Shown: in pieces, positions 19,771-25,355 of the stretch
Numbering within the stretch: position 1 is the stretch's first letter
Layout: each line of letters starts with the position of its first letter
Assembly: GCA_033557675.1 (NCBI GenBank)
Contig: JAWQRM010000264.1
Coordinates: 1 to 25,355, forward strand
Reading direction: 5' to 3'
Source: Coptodactyla brooksi
Lineage: Eukaryota; Arthropoda; Insecta; Coleoptera; Scarabaeidae
Length of the DNA: 25,355 bases
Program-made: the position numbers and the translations under genes
The notes under the pieces: generated by a model
Databases searched by the model: none
Told to the model about the DNA's origin: nothing
The model's input: only the letters and a program-made list of their open reading frames with translations

Positions 19771-19981
19771 TATTCGTTCTATAGGTCATTCCATTAATAA
19801 TATGCTCAGGCATAGACTTATAGTTGAAATGTCAGCCTGCTGTTATTATAACGGATTTTTAAGAAAGAATAGATTATAATTATGTTGAACCATAGTTATA
19901 TTTTGATTTTATTTCAGCTTATTGTTACTGTCTTATTACCCGTCTAAAATAAGTAATTCCGCCTGAAAAATGATGGATATA

Positions 19982-20004
19982 CCGTAAAACCTGTGTTAAC
20001 GGCC
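19982..20004 (+). repeat. Putative left terminal repeat of Tigger/jerky-like relic
   Basis: CCGTAAAACCTGTGTTAACG recalls the CAGTAAAACCT start of pogo/Tigger ends and lies about 35 bases before the transposase reading frame. A matching right end was not found before 22100. Confidence 0.35.
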
Positions 20005-20029
20005 AGCTGTCTAAGGCGGTCTAAGGTCT

Positions 20030-21250
20030 GTGTAAAACTTGGAGCAAAAACGAAAAAATTTCCGAAGTCGTAAGGATTGGCAGTGGATTAAGTCATCTAC
20101 AATTGGTTTTGCAAAGCCAGAAATCAAGTATTTCCAATATCGGTGCCGCTACTTAAACAAAAAAGCACTGGAGATAGCAAGCAGTTTAAGGATGAACAAT
20201 TTCGCAGCATCTAATGGATGGTTGGAAAGTTTCTGCTGGCGACACAGTATAACATTTAAACCAATTTGTGGTGAGTCTGCAGAGGTTAATTTGGACGATA
20301 TAGAGGACCGGAAAACCAAGTTACCGTTGATTTTAAGAAAATATTCTCATCCAGATACCTTTAATGCCAACGAAACAGGTCTTTATTACCGCGCCATTCC
20401 AAATAAAACATTTGTATTAAAAATGAGAAGTGTACAGGGAAGAAGGCAACAAAACAACGTTTGACTATTTTACTTTGTGCAAATATGGAAGGTGAGAAAG
20501 AAGATCCATTAACCATTGGGAAAAGTAAAAATCCTAATTGTTTAAGGGTAATCATATTGACACATTACCCTTACAATGGGTTTCTAACAAAAAATAAAAA
20601 ACACCACTTCGCATTATCAGCCCTTGGGTGAAGGAATAATTCAAAATTTCAAGTTGATTTACCAAATTTTTTTGATTAAAAGGCTTCTAACGTTTATTGA
20701 CAGTGAATGTGATTTTAAACATTCTGGAAAAAACATAAATTTTGCCAATGCAGTTATATAGATTACACCTGCTTGGAAAAAGGTATCACCAACAACAGTT
20801 AATTCCACTTTTTAGGATTCTCTAATGTTATCCAAAAACATACAATGTTTGATGAAGAATACGAAATACCCCTTGCCCAACTCGTTCCTACAGTTTGTAA
20901 CGAAATTGTGGATTTAGATGAATAAACTTCTGTTGATATCATGTGCCTACTCTAACTGCTGAGCTGCCTACTGAACTTTAACTTTAACTTTCAGTTTTAC
21001 AGATATTATTGAAGAATTGTGCAGTAATGATGAAGAACATAGCTCTGATAATAGTGATATGGACGAATGTGAAAATCCAAAATCTGCTTTACCTAGTATG
21101 AACGAAGTGTGTGCATGATTATATAATAACAATGGTGAAATTTGTATGAATGTTTCTGGAATTTTACATACATGTGAAGCTGCAGTTTTTAAATTAAAGC
21201 TAAAAAATGTAAAGCAAACAAAGATTAAAACATACTTTAAAAAAGCTTAA
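20030..21250 (+). pseudogene. Tigger/jerky-like transposase relic (copy 3)
   Basis: The open part 20039-20440 lacks the N-terminal helix-turn-helix. It carries the CENP-B-type domain end (NKKALEIASSL, NNFAASNGWLESFCWRHSIT, ICGESAEV) and the first-Asp region (FNANETGLYYRAIPNKTF). The normal Asp of FNADETG is Asn (AAC, 20369-20371). After a frameshift near 20438 comes KQRLTILLCANMEGEK and PLTIGKSKNPNCLR. The second-Asp segment is deleted. From 20618 the frame reads QPLGEGIIQNFK, where the normal QPLDQG Asp is Gly (20627-20629). Towards the end are acidic DIIEELCSND and EEHSSDNSDMDECE, then VKQTKIKTYFKKA and the stop at 21248-21250. The family cuts and pastes its own element using three Asp residues; here two are replaced and one is missing. 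It belongs to a different subfamily from copies 1 and 2. Confidence 0.88.
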
Positions 21251-22177
21251 CGAATTATATTTCTTCATACGAATACGTAATAGGTAATATTTATATTTGT
21301 AATTGTATTCGTTGTAATTATTATGTATACGTATATCTATAATATATAATATGTATATGTACATATATATTATCTGTAATATGTACCTAGTATATTTTGT
21401 ATTACATACATTAAAATAGTTTTAGTTTTTCGTATACATATATGTATTAATATAATATTTACTTTAATTAATAAAATAAAGAAAAAAATCTTAAAAATCA
21501 ATTATGTATTTTTGTAATCTCTTACTGAAGTAAGAGATTACAAATAGAAGCAATATAGTACTCTATCTATCCGAAAATGTGCTATAATTTTCGAATTGAT
21601 TGTCGTCCGACAATCTGATACATATTTCCAATATAAATTAAGCAAAACTATTTTATTTATAAAACTAACAAGTGCCTAACTAACAATGCGAGTAAATAAA
21701 AGTAGATTATAATTGATTAAGCCTTCCTCTAAATTTTCTCGTGGACGAATGTATTACAATCGGAATTTTATATTCATTATTGGAATTTAATGCAACATAT
21801 TGGTTGTTAGTTAATTCATCTCATTATAACTCTTGTTTTCGAACTAAATATCGAAATATGTATAGTAAATAAATCTCATCTCAAGCTGTTTTTCTTCTGA
21901 CAAGTGTTGGTTGAAATCTATTTCTAGTTTAATTTCTTCTAGTTTTTCATCAATTAAATTTTGGTTTAAGCTTGACAGTTAGATATAAAAAAATATAAAT
22001 GTTAGACAATCACTACTAGAGTTCAATGCACATCTGTGTACATATTCATTAAAATTTATTTTGATCCTCAAATTTTCGTAGATAACACAAGTCTGCAAAA
22101 TTGGGATTGCGACATGTTTTTTTAGCTTTTGTTGATTGATTCCTGTGCATTTTTTGACGCTGAATCCAAAATTAAAC
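21251..22177. other. AT-rich stretch with low complexity and two short palindromes
   Basis: Low-complexity TA-rich sequence (many ATATGTATA-type steps) fills about 21300-21470 and may include the decayed right end of the Tigger relic. Two palindromes follow at 21511-21544 and 21598-21615 (GATTGTCG-TC-CGACAATC). No gene was seen. Confidence 0.5.
21511..21544. repeat. Perfect hairpin
   Basis: TTTGTAATCTCTTAC (21511-21525) and GTAAGAGATTACAAA (21530-21544) are perfect 15-bp inverted arms around the loop TGAA. In a transcript it would form a strong stem-loop. There is no T-tract or gene next to it that would suggest a role. Confidence 0.85.
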
Positions 22178-22765
22178 TTATTTTTTTCTGATTACGTAGC
22201 AGCAACAATCCCAATAATAATTAGCCTTCACCGTAGTGAACCATTTTCCTGGATACCTCATTTCCATTTCTTTGATGTCCTGATGGAATCTTTCACCCAT
22301 CTCTTCGCTAACGGTACCCAGATTTTGAGGCAAATAGTCCAAATGGGAATTTAAGAAGTGAACCTTTAAGTTTGGTTTATAAGGCTGGAAACTTATCGCA
22401 GATGTATGTAAAACATTGACCTTCTTTCGGAAAGACTTTGGCAAATTGCTTCATCGAATCTAATCTGATATGTAGATGTGGAAGAATCACTTTATTCGGA
22501 TCCATGAGTGCTTTTCGGAGCATATTTTTGATGTAAAATAAGGTTAAAGTTTTTGTACTTCTGCATCGTGTCCTCAACGACTGATTTAAAGTTCGGTTAT
22601 CCTTATTATTACCCACAGACTTAGTTACTATGTCTTTAAAGGCTCTCCAGACTTCTTTCGCAACTGCCATTTGTTTCTCAAAATTACCACCTTTGAGAAA
22701 TTTTTTAATGCCAGGACAGGTAAGGACATTTATTAAAGAAATTGATCACAGATGTATGTAAAAGA
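22178..22765 (-). pseudogene. Unnamed repetitive arthropod gene family, copy B, block order changed
   Basis: Minus-strand motifs match copy A: VHFLNSHLDYLPQNLG, TVSEEMGERFHQDIKEMEMR (22370-22240), IKNMLRKALMDPNKV and LDSMKQFAK..PKEGQCFTY (22530-22380), and EKQMAVAKEVWRAFKDIV (about 22680-22620). Their order differs. On the plus-strand coordinates copy A runs a (15480-15658), b (15659-15860), c (15861-16040). Copy B runs a (22178-22372), c (22373-22535), b (22536-22720), then the beginning of c again (about 22727-22765, ATCACAGATGTATGTAAAA). Block a preserves the family motif GERFHQDIKEME better than copy A. The N-terminal parts seen in copy A (WREQRNH, RPVPHGP) are absent. It is not a functional gene. 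Confidence 0.78.
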
Positions 22766-23640
22766 ATTTTACCCCCATCTGTTCATCATTTATTTTCTAA
22801 CCCTCGTTTTGAATGCGGTATTGTTTAATAGCTGCTGTTCCTTAGATATATAGAAATAAAAAAAAATAAACAATTCACGATGATCGCTGTAGATTTAGTA
22901 ATAGGTCGATAGATATGATTGTCATTAAGCTGACCTCTTTAAAGGACAATTACTAAGGATAAAAATTCAAAATAAATAATTATCAAGCAATAAAATGAAA
23001 TTACTTGATCGTTTAAATTGTTTGGGTACACTGATTTATAGCAGTACAACTTCTATTTGTAAAGTTGCAATGGAAGATGATTCCTTTGTATTACATTACA
23101 ATTATATCAATTAATTCGGTCGTCCATAAATCTATCGTACTTAAATCCTTAGTAATCTCTTTGCTTTGTATGTTAATATTATACTAAACCAGCTTCAGTT
23201 CAAAGTTGATAGTTAAAAAAATATTCAATGCACGTTTCGTTAATCATGTTTAGCATCATCAGGAGCGATGAAAGGCTGTGTATGAAAGACTTGTTTTAAC
23301 TTAGTTTCAACAGTTGTGATTTTGGAATAGTTTCAGTTATCAACCTAATATTTCATAACCATATTAACAGTACTAAATTTGATATATAAATGAGCAAATA
23401 CTATTTGAAAGATTGTTGATGTTATTATCAAAAACCGATAAAAATTTAAATTGAATTTGGAAACACGTATTTTTGAAATATATCCTCACAACCAGCAAAG
23501 TTATTACTTTTCTCAGGATTGAGTGTTCACCTGATTGTAAAAATTGCAACGCCATGTAGGATGCATCAAAATTGAAATGAATTAATGCCACACGCGTATA
23601 TGTATTGATGCAAATGAACGATTAAATTTACAATGCAAAT
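22766..23640. other. No gene recognised; retroelement-tail-like motif near 23235
   Basis: AT-rich. On the minus strand CTGATGA (23262-23256) is followed after 17 bases by GAAACGTGC (from 23238). This combination of a CTGATGA box and CGAAACGT after a short imperfect stem recalls sequences at the ends of Penelope-like and related retroelements. The adjoining minus-strand open frame (23373-23591, including ALQFLQSGEHSILRKV) has no domain that I know. Confidence 0.3.
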
Positions 23641-24240
23641 GTGTAACTCTGAAATTGTAATCATTTGAAGAGCTCACCCTAATTTGCACTTATTGTAAAT
23701 TTTACCCCAATCGCGTGACTACTTCATAGTGTTGTAATTTCAATAAATAGGAGTATATAACTATGATTCTCTTAGTTAATTAGCTTACTTACCCCCCAGT
23801 TAGTTTTAAGCAACTCTTTTCCACCTCAGCGTCACAATTACGCTAAATAATCTCAATCAACTAAATGCAGACCAATTTCATTAACCGTCAACCGATCTCA
23901 ACCCTTACCTTCCCACGGGACGGATGAATCCAATGGGGGCGATCTCAATTATTTTAGTACATGAATTTTAGAAAGGGTTAACGACGAACTGGAGGTATGG
24001 CGCATGTTCTCTTGTGCAGGAGGCATGGCATGATGACGTGCGGTAAGTTTAATTCGTGACACGATTAAAGTGACGGCTTGTCAGAGCCTGGTGACGGTAA
24101 TGCGACGCAGGAAGGAAGTCCCCTACCTTGGCAATGATGAAATTGCACCGATCAACCAGAGGATTCTAATAAATTAGTTCTCTCGTCGTATTCCAGCCTG
24201 TATTTGAAAATAAGAACCGGGAGGAAACACGATGATTAAG
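23640..24240. other. GC-balanced non-coding island
   Basis: More balanced composition than the neighbouring relics, with no long reading frame or transposon motif. It includes GGATGAATCCAATGGGGGCG near 23922 and several TAATTA/ATTAA-type steps. It resembles the islands at 8620 and 14540 in texture and may be host intergenic or regulatory DNA. Confidence 0.25.
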
Positions 24241-24486
24241 AGGTTTGGGTTGCTTGTAAATTTAAAGAGAGTTACCAATGAAGAGTCCACAATTTAAAAA
24301 AGTTTAATTAAAGTTATATGTATCTTAATCAACTTAAATATGTATTGATTAACCCAGCATCAGTGAGAAAGGAACTTTACTTAAGGGGGCATATTGCGTT
24401 ATGTCTGAGCAAGATAGGTCATTTTCAGTAATTTTTTTAAGAAACAATAGACCAATTAAGATCCACTTTTTTTATTGGAGAACATG

Positions 24487-24535
24487 TTAGGTTGTTCGGA
24501 AAGTAATTTCGTTTTTTTTGTGGAAATGAAAGGCA
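24487..24535 (+). repeat. mariner terminal inverted repeat
   Basis: TTAGGTTGTTCGGAAAGTAA begins at 24487. Mariner ends commonly start TTAGGT and continue with an AAGTAATT-type run, and the coding end of a mariner transposase follows in the expected orientation at 24560. The usual TA target base pair before TTAGG reads TG here. The opposite end was not found in the window. Confidence 0.75.
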
Positions 24536-24559
24536 TTTTTCTTAAAGAGTATAAATATT

Positions 24560-24738
24560 TTATGTAATTACATATTCACCAGTTTGGTCTAACACCTTTT
24601 GCCATCTTTCTGGTAGTAGCATGATTCCACGTTCATAAAATTTCTGATCCTTGCTGAAGAAAAAAAACTGATCCAAGTCATTTTTGACGGCTTCACTTGA
24701 AGTAAAGGTTTTGTCATCCAAAGCAAATTGTAGAGACC
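24560..24738 (-). pseudogene. mariner transposase C-terminus
   Basis: One open minus-strand frame from 24738 to the stop at 24560-24562 reads RSLQFALDDKTFTSSEAVK, NDLDQFFFFSKDQKFYERG and IMLLPERWQKVLDQTGEYVI. This matches the last sixty or so residues of mariner transposases: L.GK.F.S...VK..LDQFF, F..RGI..LPERWQKV....G.Y. The frame here is intact, unlike the other relics, so this copy may be younger. It ends upstream at 24740, where sequence unrelated to the transposase begins, so the DDD catalytic core is missing. The partial product would be inactive. Confidence 0.88.
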
Positions 24739-24779
24739 TTTTCTATTGATCAATACTGGCGATTTCTGTTTGAGTGCAA

Positions 24780-25190
24780 TTTCTGTTCGCTCTTTTCAAA
24801 ATTTTGAAAAGAGCTACCAAAAACTTTGCAAATTTGCAAACAAATTTTTAAAACTTTTGCAAAGAATTTTGCAAAACAGTTTGCAAAAAATAATGCAATT
24901 TATTTGTCCACTTGATGATAGTATACTTTAGAATTGATCGTGGTATTCTCCCAAAAAATTTGAAAAGTGCTCTCAAAAAGTTTTCAAACTTGCGAAAAAT
25001 TTTGCAGACTTTTGCAAAAGACATTGCAAACCAATTTGCAAAAAATCATGCAATTTGTCCAGTTGATGACAGCACACTTTAGAATTGATCGTGGTGTTCT
25101 TCCAAAAATTTTGAACAGAGCTCACAAAAATTTTGCAAACTTGCAAAAAATTTTGCAAACTTATGCGAAAAATTTTGCAGACCAGTTTTG
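24780..25190. repeat. About three tandem units of ~150 bp rich in GCAAAATTTTGC
   Basis: Equivalent positions recur at 24806 (GAAAAGAGCT), 24962 (GAAAAGTGCT) and 25113 (GAACAGAGCT), giving periods of 156 and 151 bases. The segment GAATTGATCGTGG starts at 24931 and 25082. Each unit contains runs of TTTGCAAA and AAAATTTTGCAAA-like steps. The block starts exactly where the mariner coding sequence is interrupted. Overlapping open frames on both strands encode low-complexity Gln/Lys/Leu/Phe peptides that follow from the repeat and need not be genes. Confidence 0.75.
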
Positions 25191-25199
25191 ACAGTGGCC

Positions 25200-25355
25200 T
25201 TCTGTCAATACGTCTTCTCCACACGGCATTTTTACCTTTTTTGTAATAAAAACTAGAAGATGTACATCGTACATGACTTTCTCTTACATTACTCCTGGTT
25301 TAAATTTGTAAAAAAAAATCCATTCATACCTGTCATCTTTTTCTAAGCATATGAC
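25200..25355. other. No gene recognised
   Basis: Unassigned AT-rich sequence to the window edge. It holds a small palindrome ATGTAC-ATC-GTACAT near 25259. Confidence 0.5.

Noticed and set aside
23235..23262. Hammerhead ribozyme (CTGATGA ... GAAA on the minus strand)
   Set aside because: The stem II candidate has a mismatch and an extra base, and I cannot form stems I and III from the flanks.
24746..25224. Small coiled proteins rich in Gln, Lys and Phe on both strands
   Set aside because: Overlapping frames produced by the TTTGCAAA-rich tandem repeat; they change frame between units.

Overview
This is AT-rich animal nuclear DNA, most likely from an insect or another arthropod. The evidence is the mix of transposon families: mariner, Tigger/pogo, piggyBac, hAT, an IS630-like Tc1/mariner lineage and Penelope-like retroelements, plus two copies of a repetitive gene family that I know only from arthropod genomes. 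I see no intact host gene, rRNA, tRNA, operon or CRISPR array. The window reads as intergenic or intronic DNA packed with old, broken mobile elements, with a few more GC-balanced islands that may be host non-coding sequence.

Layout. 1-155: tail of a mariner-like transposase. 270-1262: Penelope-type reverse transcriptase (RT) on the minus strand, meeting a short plus-strand copy head-to-head near 1090. 1320-1640: Tigger fragment. 2328-2650: mariner C-terminus on the minus strand. 2678-2873: cluster of hairpins. 6149-8070: longest Tigger relic, carrying a 30-bp perfect palindrome in its DNA-binding region. 9433-10295: IS630-like element whose two halves are inverted copies of one transposon end. 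10760-11660: piggyBac relic. 11737-12051: weak fold-back repeat. 12246-13060: second Penelope-type RT on the minus strand. 15480-16735: copy A of the unnamed arthropod family. 17830-18500: hAT relic on the minus strand. 18530-18890: Penelope GIY-YIG endonuclease relic. 19982-21250: third Tigger/jerky-like relic. 22178-22765: copy B of the unnamed family, with its blocks in a different order. 24487-24738: mariner tail with its terminal repeat. 24780-25190: about three units of a roughly 150-bp tandem repeat.

All recognisable proteins are transposition enzymes or the unnamed family, and every one carries stops, frameshifts or deletions, so none should act by itself. The Tigger copies show where activity was lost: one has a short deletion over the first catalytic Asp motif, another has Asp replaced by Asn and Asp replaced by Gly. 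The most unusual theme is head-to-head inverted duplication and palindrome formation in several unrelated elements (near 1090, 6844-6902, 9433-10295 and possibly 11737-12051), together with the block permutation in copy B. I found no convincing new functional system. Protein family calls rest on motifs read by eye, without database searches.
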